A program made the translations under genes and the position numbers. A stretch of DNA of 32,287 nucleotides from Oscillospiraceae bacterium (GTDB lineage: Bacteria > Bacillota > Clostridia > Oscillospirales > Ruminococcaceae): NCBI GenBank assembly GCA_017440545.1, contig JAFSGZ010000057.1:1-32287 (forward strand), in the 5' to 3' direction. The notes beneath the pieces are model-generated. The model did not search any database. It saw only the letters and a program-made list of their open reading frames with translations, and was not told the origin of the DNA. Below, in pieces: positions 1 to 8,428 of this stretch. Every line of letters starts with the position of its first letter. Position 1 is the first letter of the stretch.

Positions 1-130
1 ATATTCCTATTTTAAATCCGGGTGGCAGCATAAAAAGCGGCGGCAAAAGCGATTCCAAAAAAGAAAGTGCAACGGTTAACGCCGCGAGCATACCAACAAG
101 TGTAATTTTATTTATACTTTTTTTCTTCAT
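1..130 (-). CDS. Gx transporter family protein, N-terminal fragment (cut by window edge)
   Basis: The reading frame starts at an ATG (128-130) and runs off the left edge, giving about 43 residues. They begin MKKKSINKITLVGMLAALTV, then a hydrophobic stretch with LESLLPPLFMLPPGFKIGI. This matches the start of the Gx transporter / heptaprenyl diphosphate synthase component I family, whose members are small multi-spanning membrane proteins. The start codon lies one base after the stop of the NusG-domain-II gene, so the two are translationally linked. In Clostridia this family often sits beside NusG-domain-II and ApbE genes, as here. The family name is moderately sure from so short a fragment; its substrate (flavin or isoprenoid precursor) is not shown. 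Confidence 0.72.
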   Translation of the reverse strand, partial: MKKKSINKITLVGMLAALTVALSFLESLLPPLFMLPPGFKIGI

Positions 131-131
131 A

Positions 132-491
132 TTACAGCACCGCATCGTATTCAGAGCTTCCTAAAAGCTCTATTCTGACATTAGAGGGCAGGCAAACCGC
201 TGTTTGTCCCTCTTTTGAAAGCTTACCGAAATTCTTGCAGGTTTTGCAGGGGCAATTACTTTTACTTACAAATATCTCTCCGTTTTTTACAGTTATGGTA
301 AGCTTATATTTCCCGTTTATATCAAATCGAGTGTCCTCATTTAAGGATAAGGTTTTTAAAAGGGTGTTATCCTTATACACAAGCGCAGTTTTTGCTTTTT
401 CGCCTTTAGTGAACATTAAAGCCGCTGTGCATACTAAAATTATAGCAGCACAAACTATAAAAAAAGGCAGAGAAAAGGTGCGTCTGTTCAT
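132..491 (-). CDS. NusG domain II-containing protein, membrane-anchored
   Basis: The 119-residue protein has a basic N-terminus and a hydrophobic helix at about residues 8-27, then a small extracytoplasmic domain. The C-terminal part has C80, C82 and C85, then GKLSKEGQTAVCLPSNVRIE with C100. This is the signature of stand-alone NusG domain II proteins, which are unrelated in role to transcription factor NusG. Such proteins are commonly encoded next to ApbE and Gx or Rnf-like genes and are thought to act in cell-surface redox or flavin systems; their exact role is not known to me. The gene follows apbE after 4 bp and precedes the transporter gene by 1 bp, so this is a compact operon. Confidence 0.85.
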   Translation of the reverse strand: MNRRTFSLPFFIVCAAIILVCTAALMFTKGEKAKTALVYKDNTLLKTLSLNEDTRFDINGKYKLTITVKNGEIFVSKSNCPCKTCKNFGKLSKEGQTAVCLPSNVRIELLGSSEYDAVL

Positions 492-495
492 AATT

Positions 496-1545
496 TTATT
501 TTTCCTTTATAAAACTATTATTTGTAATCTTAAATTTATCATTTAGTCCTTTTGAAACATACACGGTTTTATCGTTCTTTACTATCACTGCGTCAAGGCT
601 GTTTTGCTCAATATATTCTTTTGCCTTATCGTAGCCCAACAGATAAAGATATGTAGACATATAATCGGCAAATCCGCCATCGTCATTTACAACGCTTGCC
701 GACAGAATATCGCTATTTGACGGATGGCCTGTTTTTATATCAATTATATGATGATATTTTTGTCCGTTTAACTCGGCATATCTTTCATAGCCGCCCGAGG
801 TTGAGATAATAGTATCTTTAAGCTCAAGGGTACTGAAAACATCGTTTCCGTTTATTGAAAGCGGGTCTCTGAGTCCTATAACATAATCCTCGCCGTTTGG
901 TTTTTCTCCCACAACGGCAACAGCGCTGCTGCCTATCGAGCAAATTGCCGAGGAAATATCATTTTGCTTATAAAACTCAACTACCTCATTCAGAGCCTCG
1001 CCTTTAGCTATTGCGCCAAGGTCGATACCCATATTTTTATCTATGCAAACGGTCGAGCTGAGAGAGTCGACCAGTACATTTTCAAAGTTAACATATTTTA
1101 AGGCATTTTTAATCTCATCATCGGTTGGAAGAGTTTCAGTTTTTAAGGCATTATTCCAAAGGTTACTCACAGGATAAACCGACAAATCGAAAACACCATC
1201 TGATTTTTTGGAAAGCTCTTTTGCCTTTAAAACAAGCCCGGCTGTTTCATTTGAAACCTCTACGACCTCTGTTTGAGAGTTATTTATTTTATAAATTTCG
1301 CTGTTTTTATTATAGGCTGAGAACATTAAATCCTTTTTTTCAAGAATTTTAAATACCTCGCCTGCAATTTTGCCCGAAATTTCTTCATCAGCATAAATTT
1401 TTTGACTCACCAGAGTGTCCATTAATATTTTAGTATCCGAATAAAGTGGGGGCTGTTTTTTGCTGTTATAAACAAGCACCGCCAAAACGCCTACTATGCA
1501 CAAAAGTGCCGCTAAAAGCACTATTTTCTTTTTCACCTTAATCAT
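496..1545 (-). CDS. apbE: FAD:protein FMN transferase (ApbE family), membrane-anchored
   Basis: ApbE transfers FMN from FAD, through a phosphodiester bond, to Thr/Ser of extracytoplasmic flavoproteins such as Rnf/Nqr subunits. The 349-residue protein has an N-terminal hydrophobic segment (about 7-26). The C in it does not make a convincing lipobox, so a transmembrane anchor is more likely than a lipoprotein. Family motifs are DLGAIAKG (175-182), GGYERY (251-256), YHHIIDIKTG (264-273) and ADYMST (293-298), the last matching the metal/flavin site usually read as AD-x-LST. Length is normal. The annotated ATG directly abuts its AAGGA sequence; a GTG three codons in (1534-1536) has better spacing and may be the true start. 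It is the first gene of a three-gene operon. Confidence 0.93.
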   Translation of the reverse strand: MIKVKKKIVLLAALLCIVGVLAVLVYNSKKQPPLYSDTKILMDTLVSQKIYADEEISGKIAGEVFKILEKKDLMFSAYNKNSEIYKINNSQTEVVEVSNETAGLVLKAKELSKKSDGVFDLSVYPVSNLWNNALKTETLPTDDEIKNALKYVNFENVLVDSLSSTVCIDKNMGIDLGAIAKGEALNEVVEFYKQNDISSAICSIGSSAVAVVGEKPNGEDYVIGLRDPLSINGNDVFSTLELKDTIISTSGGYERYAELNGQKYHHIIDIKTGHPSNSDILSASVVNDDGGFADYMSTYLYLLGYDKAKEYIEQNSLDAVIVKNDKTVYVSKGLNDKFKITNNSFIKEK

Positions 1546-1582
1546 TCCTTAAAGCCAATTAGGCATATTACCCTCACTTTAT

Positions 1583-1611
1583 ATCATATCGCACTTAAAG
1601 GCTTTTTTCAA
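1583..1611 (-). promoter_or_regulatory. Sigma-A promoter for the apbE operon
   Basis: On the minus strand TTGAAA (1606-1611) is followed after 17 bp by TATGAT (1583-1588). It lies about 40 bp upstream of apbE and downstream of the rplQ terminator, so the apbE group is transcribed independently of the ribosomal operon. Confidence 0.7.
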
Positions 1612-1659
1612 CTTGAAATTTGTTCATTAACTAAACGAAAAGATATTGACGAATTTTTA

Positions 1660-1698
1660 ACAAAAATATAAAGCCCGCTTCCGAAAAGGAAACGGGCT
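1660..1698 (-). terminator. Rho-independent terminator ending the S10-spc-alpha transcript
   Basis: On the minus strand an 11-bp stem, AGCCCGUUUCC paired with GGAAGCGGGCU (one G-U pair), closes a 5-nt loop (arms 1688-1698 and 1672-1682). It is followed by a U-rich tail (UUAUAUUUUUG). It begins 20 bp after the rplQ stop and is the only clear terminator between the rpsJ leader and this point. Confidence 0.92.
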
Positions 1699-1717
1699 CT
1701 TTAAAAATTAGCTTAAA

Positions 1718-2059
1718 TTAGATAAGCTCGATGATAGCCATTTCTGCTGCGTCGCCGCGACGGGGTCCGATTTTAATTATACGGGTGTAACCGCCGTTTC
1801 TGTCAGCATATTTAGGTGCGATTTCAGTAAAGAGTTTGTTGCAAACTTCTTCCTTAGTCACAAAAGCAAAAACCTGTCTCTTAGCAGCTAAGTTGTTGCT
1901 TTTAGCAATGGTAATCATTTTCTCGGCCATGGCGCCGACCTCTTTAGCTCTTGTTACTGTGGTTTCGATTTTTCCGTTTTGGAGGAGAAAAGTTACCATA
2001 GCTCTGAGCATAGCCTTTCTATGACTGGTCGACCTTCCTAATTTTCTGGAACCCGGCAT
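1718..2059 (-). CDS. rplQ: 50S ribosomal protein L17
   Basis: L17 is a large-subunit protein near the polypeptide exit tunnel. The 113-residue frame begins [21 protein letters not shown], very close to the family start, and ends [16 protein letters not shown], the usual C-terminus of the short Bacillota form. The ATG is preceded by AAGGAG at proper spacing. It lies 52 bp after rpoA and is the last gene of the long ribosomal run, the conserved place for rplQ. Confidence 0.98.
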   Translation of the reverse strand: MPGSRKLGRSTSHRKAMLRAMVTFLLQNGKIETTVTRAKEVGAMAEKMITIAKSNNLAAKRQVFAFVTKEEVCNKLFTEIAPKYADRNGGYTRIIKIGPRRGDAAEMAIIELI

Positions 2060-2111
2060 TGAAATTCACTCCTTTATCATCTACCCTTTATTTAAAGGGT
2101 GGACTCTTTAA

Positions 2112-3074
2112 TTAATCGATGTCTTGATTGAGGTCATATCCGAGTGAGTGAAGCTTATTAATAACTTCCTCAAGCGATTTTTTACCGAGATTTCTGACTT
2201 TCATCATTTCGTCTTCGGTTTTGTTTGTTAAGTCCTCAACAGTGTTAATTCCGGCTCTCTTTAAGCAGTTGAAAGAACGAACCGAAAGGTCAAGCTCCTC
2301 AATAGTCATCTCTAAAATCTTTTCGTGACTCTTTTCGTCTTTCTCAACCATTATTTCTGTGTTAGCAGCCTCTTCTGAGAGGTCAACAAATAATGTGAGA
2401 TGGTCATTGAGAACCTTGGCAGCGAGAGATACTGCTTCCTGTGCGGAAATAGTACCGTCTGTCCAAACCTCAAGCATAAGCTTGTCATAGTCAGTAATCT
2501 GACCAACGCGGGTGTTTTCTACCGTGTAGTTTACCTTAAGAACAGGGCTATAGATGCTGTCAACAGGGATAACGCCAATAACGTTTTCGCCTTTTTCAAC
2601 CATAATCTCCTTGTTTCTTTCGGAGGAAACATATCCGCGGCCCTTTTCGATTGTAAGGTGCATATTAAACTCGGCGTCGGGGCCTAAGGTTGCAATATGC
2701 ATATCGGGCTCTAAAATTTCAATTTCAGAGTCGGCCTGAATACTTGCGGCAGTAATTTCGCATTCACCTTTTGCGCTGATTACAAGCTCCTTGCTCTCCT
2801 CACCGGCATAGTTTAAAGTAAGACCCTTAACGTTTAAAACGATTTCGGTTACATCTTCCTTAACTCCGGGAATTGTGGAAAACTCATGCTGTACACCATC
2901 AATGCGAATTGAGGTTACAGCTACACCGGGAAGTGATGAAAGAAGTACTCTTCTAAGGCTGTTGCCGAGAGTAATTCCGTAGCCTCTCTCTAAGGGCTCT
3001 ACTACGAACTTGCCGTAGCGTCCATCCGGTGTTAAGTCTGTGGAGGTAAATTTAGGTTTTTGGAATTCTAACAT
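2112..3074 (-). CDS. rpoA: DNA-directed RNA polymerase subunit alpha
   Basis: Alpha dimerises to scaffold RNA polymerase assembly and contacts promoter DNA and activators. The 320-residue length is normal. The N-terminal domain (about 1-230) includes [25 protein letters not shown], the alpha dimerisation signature. After a charged linker, the C-terminal domain (about 250-315) has [20 protein letters not shown] and [11 protein letters not shown], the helix-hairpin-helix fold that binds UP elements. GGGAGG lies upstream of the ATG. It lies between rpsD and rplQ as in most bacteria, but the upstream gap of 117 bp is unusually long for this operon and holds a stable hairpin. Confidence 0.98.
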   Translation of the reverse strand: MLEFQKPKFTSTDLTPDGRYGKFVVEPLERGYGITLGNSLRRVLLSSLPGVAVTSIRIDGVQHEFSTIPGVKEDVTEIVLNVKGLTLNYAGEESKELVISAKGECEITAASIQADSEIEILEPDMHIATLGPDAEFNMHLTIEKGRGYVSSERNKEIMVEKGENVIGVIPVDSIYSPVLKVNYTVENTRVGQITDYDKLMLEVWTDGTISAQEAVSLAAKVLNDHLTLFVDLSEEAANTEIMVEKDEKSHEKILEMTIEELDLSVRSFNCLKRAGINTVEDLTNKTEDEMMKVRNLGKKSLEEVINKLHSLGYDLNQDID

Positions 3075-3135
3075 TGAATAAACCCTCCCTAATTTAGCTT
3101 TTCACTTAATTTCTTAAAGCGTGCGTTTTATACAT

Positions 3136-3167
3136 GTGCAAAAGCTTTGTAAAAAAGCTTTTGGCAC
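3136..3167 (-). repeat. Long hairpin in the rpsD-rpoA intercistronic gap
   Basis: Arms at 3154-3167 and 3136-3148 pair over about 13 bp (GUGC-AAAAGCUUU against AAAGCUUUUGCAC, one bulged C) with a 5-nt loop. An additional GCGUG/CACGC pairing is possible outside. No U-run follows, so it is not a typical terminator. It may be an RNA processing or stabilising element setting rpoA-rplQ levels apart from rpsD. Confidence 0.6.
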
Positions 3168-3191
3168 ACGCAAAACACAAAACTATCTGAC

Positions 3192-3818
3192 TTATTTTGA
3201 ATACAACTCGACGATGAGGTGTTCCTCAACCTCGAGGTCAATCTCGTCTCTGGCGGGAAGACGTACAACGCTTGCACAAAGTGTGTCGCGGTTTACATCT
3301 AACCACTGGGGAACGGGCTTTGAGCTGTTGTTTTCAACAATAGCTTTCATAAAGTCGGTTGCCTTAGTCTTTTCGCATACGCAAACAGCGTCGCCCTCTT
3401 TTACGAGGTATGAAGGAATGTTAACCTTCTTGCCGTTTACTGTGAAGTGGCCGTGTAATACAAGCTGTCTTGCCTGTGCACGAGAAGCTGCAAAACCAAG
3501 ACGATAAATTACGTTATCAAGTCTTGACTCGAGGATTCTGAGAAGGTTTTCACCGGTCATACCAGCCTTCTTTTCTGCCATTTCAAAATATTTTGCAAAC
3601 TGACTTTCAAGCACGCCATAAAATCTCTTTGTCTTTTGCTTTGCTCTTAACTGAACTCCGTACTCAGAAATCTTTTTACGTCCCTGACCGTGCTGTCCGG
3701 GAACAGTTTTTCTGGTATCAATAGAGCATTTTCCTGTATAGCATCTGTCGCCCTTTAAGAACAATTTTTGTCCTTCACGGCGGCAAAGTCTACATACCGC
3801 TCCGGTATATCTTGCCAT
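3192..3818 (-). CDS. rpsD: 30S ribosomal protein S4, zinc-binding (C+) form
   Basis: S4 is a primary 16S rRNA binding protein that nucleates the 30S body and acts in decoding fidelity. The 208-residue protein starts [16 protein letters not shown] and carries four cysteines at 9, 12, 26 and 31, the zinc knuckle of the C+ type. The S4 RNA-binding domain (about 98-160) includes [21 protein letters not shown] and [16 protein letters not shown]. It ends in the usual LIVELYSK. In some Bacillota rpsD stands alone; here it is inside the alpha cluster, 24 bp after rpsK. Confidence 0.98.
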   Translation of the reverse strand: MARYTGAVCRLCRREGQKLFLKGDRCYTGKCSIDTRKTVPGQHGQGRKKISEYGVQLRAKQKTKRFYGVLESQFAKYFEMAEKKAGMTGENLLRILESRLDNVIYRLGFAASRAQARQLVLHGHFTVNGKKVNIPSYLVKEGDAVCVCEKTKATDFMKAIVENNSSKPVPQWLDVNRDTLCASVVRLPARDEIDLEVEEHLIVELYSK

Positions 3819-3842
3819 ATCTTTGGCACCTCCTGTTCAAAA

Positions 3843-4247
3843 TTAAACGCGTCTTCTCTTAGGAGGACGGCATCCGTTGTGGGGGATGGGGGTTACGTCT
3901 TTAATCATAGTAACCTCAAGTCCTGTTGCCTGAAGAGCTCTGATAGCAGCTTCTCTTCCTGAGCCGGGTCCTTTTACATAAACTTCAACAGTTTTAAGGC
4001 CATGCTCCATAGCAGCTTTTGCTGCTGTTTCGGCAGCCGACTGTGCGGCAAACGGTGTGCTCTTCTTTGAACCTCTAAATCCGAGCTCACCTGCGCTTGC
4101 CCATGAAAGAGCATTTCCCTGGCTGTCGGTAAGAGTTACGATTGTGTTGTTAAAAGTAGACTGGATATGCGCTGCACCGTGTTCAATGTTTTTACGCTCA
4201 CGACGCTTACGAACGGCAGTCTTTTTTGCTGTAGCCTTCTGTGCCAT
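3843..4247 (-). CDS. rpsK: 30S ribosomal protein S11
   Basis: S11 sits on the 30S platform next to the mRNA exit and E site. The 134-residue frame has a basic N-terminal tail, then [26 protein letters not shown] and [20 protein letters not shown]. It ends [13 protein letters not shown]-like (residues 122-134 read [14 protein letters not shown]), a strong family signature. It follows rpsM by 20 bp. Confidence 0.98.
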   Translation of the reverse strand: MAQKATAKKTAVRKRRERKNIEHGAAHIQSTFNNTIVTLTDSQGNALSWASAGELGFRGSKKSTPFAAQSAAETAAKAAMEHGLKTVEVYVKGPGSGREAAIRALQATGLEVTMIKDVTPIPHNGCRPPKRRRV

Positions 4248-4267
4248 TTAGCTATCCCTCCCCTTTA

Positions 4268-4636
4268 TTACTTCTTCTTATTAGCAATGGTTCTCTTGGG
4301 ACCCTTGCGTGTTCTTGCATTTGTCTTTGTCTTCTGTCCACGAACGGGAAGTCCCTTTCTGTGGCGAACGCCTCTGTAGCATCCGATTTCGATAAGTCTC
4401 TTAATGTTAAGAGCAACCTCTCTACGAAGGTCACCTTCAACCTGATAACCCTTATCAATAGCGTCACGAAGTCTTGAAACCTCGTCTTCTGTTAAATCCT
4501 TAACTCTGGTGTCAGGATTTACATTGGCTTCTGCCAAAATATCATTGGCGGATTTGCGGCCGATACCGTAAATATAAGTAAGGCCTATTTCGACTCGCTT
4601 TTCTTTAGGCAAGTCAACTCCGGCTATACGTGCCAT
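4268..4636 (-). CDS. rpsM: 30S ribosomal protein S13
   Basis: S13 forms part of the 30S head, contacts the P-site tRNA and makes bridges to L5. The 122-residue protein starts [21 protein letters not shown] and has the helix-two-turn-helix [35 protein letters not shown] at the C-terminus is the classic S13 tail. A GGAGGTG site precedes the ATG. It lies between rpmJ and rpsK, as usual. Confidence 0.98.
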   Translation of the reverse strand: MARIAGVDLPKEKRVEIGLTYIYGIGRKSANDILAEANVNPDTRVKDLTEDEVSRLRDAIDKGYQVEGDLRREVALNIKRLIEIGCYRGVRHRKGLPVRGQKTKTNARTRKGPKRTIANKKK

Positions 4637-4668
4637 ATATGTTGCACCTCCAACTATAAGTTTTCTTC

Positions 4669-4782
4669 TTAGCCTTGTCTCTGCTTGTGCTTAGGATTCT
4701 CGCAGATTACCATTATGCGACCTTTTCTCTTGATAATCTTGCATTTTTCACAGATGGGCTTTACCGAAGGTCTGACTTTCAT
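4669..4782 (-). CDS. rpmJ: 50S ribosomal protein L36, zinc form
   Basis: This is a 37-residue gene, easily missed because of its size. It reads [20 protein letters not shown] at the N-terminus, followed by [18 protein letters not shown]11, C14, C27 and H32 form the zinc ribbon of the C+ L36 form, which binds 23S rRNA near the GTPase-associated region. AAGGAGGTACACATT lies just upstream of the ATG. It follows infA by 70 bp and precedes rpsM by 32 bp, the conserved infA-rpmJ-rpsM order. Confidence 0.97.
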   Translation of the reverse strand: MKVRPSVKPICEKCKIIKRKGRIMVICENPKHKQRQG

Positions 4783-4852
4783 AATGTGTACCTCCTTGTA
4801 TGGTCTTTATTGACCGTTTGTGCTTAATTTTTAATGCCTATTTATAAGGACA

Positions 4853-5071
4853 TTATTTTGAACGCCATGTAATTCTTCCTTTTGAAAGATCATAGGGGGA
4901 CATTTCAACTGTTACCTTGTCACCGGGGAGAATACGAATGAAATTCATTCTGAGCTTACCCGAGATGTGAGCAAGAATCTTATGTCCGTTGGGAAGTTCT
5001 ACCTGAAACATTGCATTAGGAAGCGCTTCAAGTACTGTTCCCTCAATTTCAATTACATCTTCCTTTGACAA
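4853..5071 (-). CDS. infA: Translation initiation factor IF-1
   Basis: IF-1 binds the A site of the 30S subunit during initiation. The 72-residue protein is a single OB fold with the family sequence [20 protein letters not shown], then [22 protein letters not shown] and a C-terminal [20 protein letters not shown] lies upstream of the ATG. The gene is separated from map by 189 bp, the longest gap inside the operon. Confidence 0.98.
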   Translation of the reverse strand: MSKEDVIEIEGTVLEALPNAMFQVELPNGHKILAHISGKLRMNFIRILPGDKVTVEMSPYDLSKGRITWRSK

Positions 5072-5260
5072 ACAAACAACCTCCTCAAAAGGCTTTTTTA
5101 GGTTTAGGGAAGTTTCCCATTTATATTTTTAAAATCACACGTCATAACATTGTGTCAGCCGCTTCCCTTGTTTAAAGGAAAAACACCTTATTGTGCCGCC
5201 TGACATTAAAACATTGTTTTTCTGCTCTACTTTGAGCAGACAACACTCTCTTGTCAAAGA
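5072..5260 (-). other. 189-bp infA-map spacer with no convincing gene
   Basis: Many Clostridia carry a short KOW-domain (L14e-like) gene between map and infA. I find none here in any frame. On the minus strand the spacer holds a 6-bp hairpin CUGCUC-AAAGUA-GAGCAG soon after the map stop and a small GGGAA/UUCCC hairpin near infA. No consensus promoter or U-tailed terminator is evident. Confidence 0.5.
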
Positions 5261-6007
5261 CTAAATCTTTGTGAGAACCTCAGCACCGTCACGGGTGACT
5301 GCTATTGTGTTCTCAAAGTGGGCAGAAACGCTGCCGCTTGCGGTTACTACTGTCCAGCCGTCGCTGAGCTGTCTAACTCCATGTCCTTTTAGGTTTATCA
5401 TGGGCTCTATCGCAATTGTCATTCCCTCTTCTAAGCGAAGGCCTCTGCCGGGCTTTCCGTAGTTTGGAACATCGGGGCCCTCGTGCATTTCTCTGCCGAT
5501 GCCGTGTCCGATAAATTCTCTAACTACGCCATAGCCGTGTGACTCTGCAAGGCTTTGTATTGCATAGCCTATATCGCCGAGTCGCACACCGGGCTTAACT
5601 AAGGAAATTGCTGTGTCAAGACAGGCACGGGTTACGTCTAAAAGCTTTTGTGTTTCGGGAGCGATTTCCCCCACAGCAAAAGTCCAGGCATTATCGCCAT
5701 GCCAGCCGTCCACCATTGCGCCAACATCGACGCTGACGATATCTCCGTTTTTGAGAACTCTCTTACCGGGGATACCGTGAATAACCTCGTCGTTTACAGA
5801 AAGACAAACCGAAGCGGGATAACCGGCATAGCCCAAAAATGAAGGTGTGCCGCCCTGCGACAAAATGAATTTTCTGACAGCATCATCAATCTCTTTGGTT
5901 GTGATACCCTCGCGAACCATACTTCCTGCAAGCTCTAAAGCCTGTTTTGAAAGTCTGCCCGCTGCTCTCATTTTTTCTATTTGTCCTGCTGTTTTAAGCT
6001 CTATCAT
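5261..6007 (-). CDS. map: Methionine aminopeptidase, type I
   Basis: MetAP removes the initiator methionine from nascent proteins using two divalent metals. The 248-residue protein has the metal ligands in order: D94, D105, H168, E201 (EPMI) and E232 (FENT), with H77 in the HGIPG motif as the substrate-side histidine. Length and lack of an N-terminal zinc-finger extension fit the short type Ia enzyme. It follows adk by 5 bp and is co-transcribed with the spc ribosomal genes. Confidence 0.97.
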   Translation of the reverse strand: MIELKTAGQIEKMRAAGRLSKQALELAGSMVREGITTKEIDDAVRKFILSQGGTPSFLGYAGYPASVCLSVNDEVIHGIPGKRVLKNGDIVSVDVGAMVDGWHGDNAWTFAVGEIAPETQKLLDVTRACLDTAISLVKPGVRLGDIGYAIQSLAESHGYGVVREFIGHGIGREMHEGPDVPNYGKPGRGLRLEEGMTIAIEPMINLKGHGVRQLSDGWTVVTASGSVSAHFENTIAVTRDGAEVLTKI

Positions 6008-6012
6008 TAAGC

Positions 6013-6645
6013 TTACTCCTCTATGGCAGCGAGTGTAAGTTTTGTTGTATCCTCGACCTTTTCTTGACCGTGAACAACAAAAAGCTTACCTCTGTCTTTG
6101 TAGAATTTGATTAAAGGCTCTGTCTGGTCGTGATAAACACGAAGTCTTTCAAGCACTGTGTCGGGGTGGTCGTCCTTACGACAGATTAGCTCAGCGCCGC
6201 ACAGGTCGCAGGTTTTACCATCCTTTGAAGGCTTATAATCGATATGATAGGAAGCAGAGCAGTCCTTACAAACTCTTCTGCCCGAAAGTCTTGAAATGAT
6301 TTTCTCATCCTCAACCTCAATATCGATAACCTTGTCTATCACTACTCCCATTGCATCGAGTGCCTCAGCTTGAGGAACTGTGCGGGGGAAACCATCGAGG
6401 ATAAAACCGTTTTTACAGTCGTCCTCTAAGAGTCTTTCTTTGATTATGGCGATTACGACCTCGTCAGGAACGAGGGCGCCCTCGTCAATATACTTCTTAG
6501 CCTTAAGGCCAAGCTCTGTTTCATTTCTAAGTGATTCTCTGATAATATTACCGGTGCTGATTGCGGGAATGGAAAGATGGTTTACTATAACCTCTGCCTG
6601 TGTTCCCTTACCTGCGCCGGGAGCACCTAAAAGAATTAAATTCAT
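6013..6645 (-). CDS. adk: Adenylate kinase, zinc-type lid
   Basis: Adk interconverts ATP + AMP and 2 ADP. The 210-residue protein has the P-loop GAPGAGKGT (7-15), the AMP-binding TGNIIRESLR (31-40) and DGFPRT (84-89). Its long LID domain carries C126, C129, C146 and C149, a structural zinc site found in many Gram-positive enzymes. It lies between secY (18 bp) and map (5 bp), the standard spc-operon position. Confidence 0.98.
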   Translation of the reverse strand: MNLILLGAPGAGKGTQAEVIVNHLSIPAISTGNIIRESLRNETELGLKAKKYIDEGALVPDEVVIAIIKERLLEDDCKNGFILDGFPRTVPQAEALDAMGVVIDKVIDIEVEDEKIISRLSGRRVCKDCSASYHIDYKPSKDGKTCDLCGAELICRKDDHPDTVLERLRVYHDQTEPLIKFYKDRGKLFVVHGQEKVEDTTKLTLAAIEE

Positions 6646-6663
6646 ATTGGCTCTCCTTTATTT

Positions 6664-7959
6664 TTATTCAAGAAATCCCTTATAATGACGCATCATCATC
6701 TGCGATTCAAGGTTTTTAACAATTTCAAGAGCAACACCAACTACGATGAGAACAGTGGTTCCGCCGAGAGCGATGTTCATCTTTGTAATACCCTGGAATG
6801 CGATGGGGAATACTGCAACTATTCCTAAGAAGAATGCACCAATAAGGATAATCTTTGAAAGAACCTTTGTGATGTAATCAGATGTGGGCTGTCCGGGTCT
6901 GTAACCAGGGATAGCGCCGTTGTTCTTTCTGAGATTATTGGCAATCTCAACGGGATTATACTGAATGGATACATAGAAATAGTTGAAGAAGATGATGAGT
7001 AAGAAATATACAACAGCATAAACTGCTGAGTTGTAATTAAAGATTGATACAAAGTTAGCCCAGAAGCCCTCTTTGATATTAAAGAAGCTAACAAGTATAC
7101 CCGGCAAGCTTACGATTGAGCTTGCAAAGATAATGGGCATTACGCCACTCATATTAACCTTAATGGGAATATAAGAGCTTTGTCCGCCATACTGCTTTCT
7201 TCCGACTACGCGCTTTGCATATTGAACCGAAATTCTTCTTTCACCGTCGGTCATTACAACGATAAATCCGATTACAACAACTGCGAGAACGATAACTACA
7301 GGAACTAAAATCTTATAAACAATATTATCGCTTGTAAAGTATGCCCAGAGCATTGTTGCTGCTGCGGGAAGTCTTGAAACGATACCTGCGAAAAGTAAGA
7401 TTGAAATTCCGTTACCGATTCCGCCTTTATTGATAAGCTCACCGAGCCATACAATTACAGATGAACCTGCAACGAATGCAGTGATAATTGTAATAGCGGC
7501 AAACCATCCGAAGAAACCGTCAGTAACCTTTACAACGTTTCCGTTTCTAAGGGTGAAATAGTATCCGATTGCCATCATAAGCGCAAGACCTATTGTAACA
7601 CCTCTGTTTACTCTGTTAATCTTGCGTCTTCCTTCTTCACCCTCGTCCTTTGCCCAGCGCTGAAGCACAGGGAAAACAACGGTGAGAAGCTGTACTATGA
7701 TGGATGCATTGATGTAAGGTGTTATTGAAAGAGCAAACAATGTAGCCTTTGAGAATGAATCGCCGGTGAGCATATTCAGATATCCGAAAAGGCTTCCATC
7801 GCCTGAAAGTGATGCAGCAAGTGCCTTAAGTGCCTCTGAATCGAGGAACGGAACAGGAATTGCTGAACCTACTCTAAAAATAACAACAATTAATAATGTG
7901 TAAAGCAGTTTTTTTCTTAGATCTTCGATTTTCCACGCGTTTCTAAGTGTTTGAAGCAT
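6664..7959 (-). CDS. secY: Protein translocase subunit SecY
   Basis: SecY is the channel of the SecYEG translocon. The 431-residue protein has about ten hydrophobic helices. Visible signatures are RVGSAIPVPFLD near the N-terminus, ALSITPYINASIIVQLL, GIGNGISILLFAGIVSRLP, and PVEIANNLRKNNGAIPGYRPGQPT in the cytosolic loop that contacts SecA and the ribosome. It follows rplO by 6 bp and precedes adk. Its partner secE lies at 22536-22787. Confidence 0.98.
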   Translation of the reverse strand: MLQTLRNAWKIEDLRKKLLYTLLIVVIFRVGSAIPVPFLDSEALKALAASLSGDGSLFGYLNMLTGDSFSKATLFALSITPYINASIIVQLLTVVFPVLQRWAKDEGEEGRRKINRVNRGVTIGLALMMAIGYYFTLRNGNVVKVTDGFFGWFAAITIITAFVAGSSVIVWLGELINKGGIGNGISILLFAGIVSRLPAAATMLWAYFTSDNIVYKILVPVVIVLAVVVIGFIVVMTDGERRISVQYAKRVVGRKQYGGQSSYIPIKVNMSGVMPIIFASSIVSLPGILVSFFNIKEGFWANFVSIFNYNSAVYAVVYFLLIIFFNYFYVSIQYNPVEIANNLRKNNGAIPGYRPGQPTSDYITKVLSKIILIGAFFLGIVAVFPIAFQGITKMNIALGGTTVLIVVGVALEIVKNLESQMMMRHYKGFLE

Positions 7960-7965
7960 ACTACT

Positions 7966-8406
7966 TTACACCTCCTCAGCCTTTCCGCCGGCCTTTTCAA
8001 TCTTCTCACGAGCTGTTGCGGAGAATTTTGTAACCTTTACGGTGAGCTTGCGATTAAGTTCGCCTCTGCCGAGGATTTTAACTCCATCAAGAGTTTTCTT
8101 AACAAGTCCTGCACTTACAATTGCAGCCTCGTCTACAACGCTTCCGTCTTCAAAGCGATTGAGTGCATCAACATTGATGCCTACATAGTTTGTAGCGAAA
8201 ATGTTGTTAAAGCCTCTCTTAGGAATACGTCTTGCGAGAGGCATCTGGCCACCTTCAAATCCGGGGCGTACTCCGCCGCCGCTTCTGGCCTTCTGTCCTT
8301 TATGTCCTTTACCGGCTGTTTTGCCGTTTCCGGATGCAGCGCCTCTACCTTTACGATAAGCCTTTTTTGTAGAGCCCTCTGCAGGTGATAATTCAAACAG
8401 TTTCAT
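7966..8406 (-). CDS. rplO: 50S ribosomal protein L15
   Basis: L15 binds 23S rRNA and extends into the centre of the 50S subunit during late assembly. The 146-residue frame has [20 protein letters not shown] and a glycine/arginine-rich N-terminal extension ([24 protein letters not shown], residues about 20-43). The globular C-terminal half ends in [20 protein letters not shown]. It lies 22 bp after rpmD and 6 bp before secY. Confidence 0.98.
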   Translation of the reverse strand: MKLFELSPAEGSTKKAYRKGRGAASGNGKTAGKGHKGQKARSGGGVRPGFEGGQMPLARRIPKRGFNNIFATNYVGINVDALNRFEDGSVVDEAAIVSAGLVKKTLDGVKILGRGELNRKLTVKVTKFSATAREKIEKAGGKAEEV

Positions 8407-8428
8407 TTCAGTCGCACCTCCTTAAGCA

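Noticed and set aside
5135-5206. 23-codon minus-strand frame (MSGGTIRCFSF...) between map and infA
   Set aside because: No ribosome binding site and no resemblance to the KOW protein expected here; probably chance.
7951-8388. 145-residue plus-strand frame antisense to rplO
   Set aside because: A shadow of the glycine-rich L15 gene with no family motif or upstream signals.
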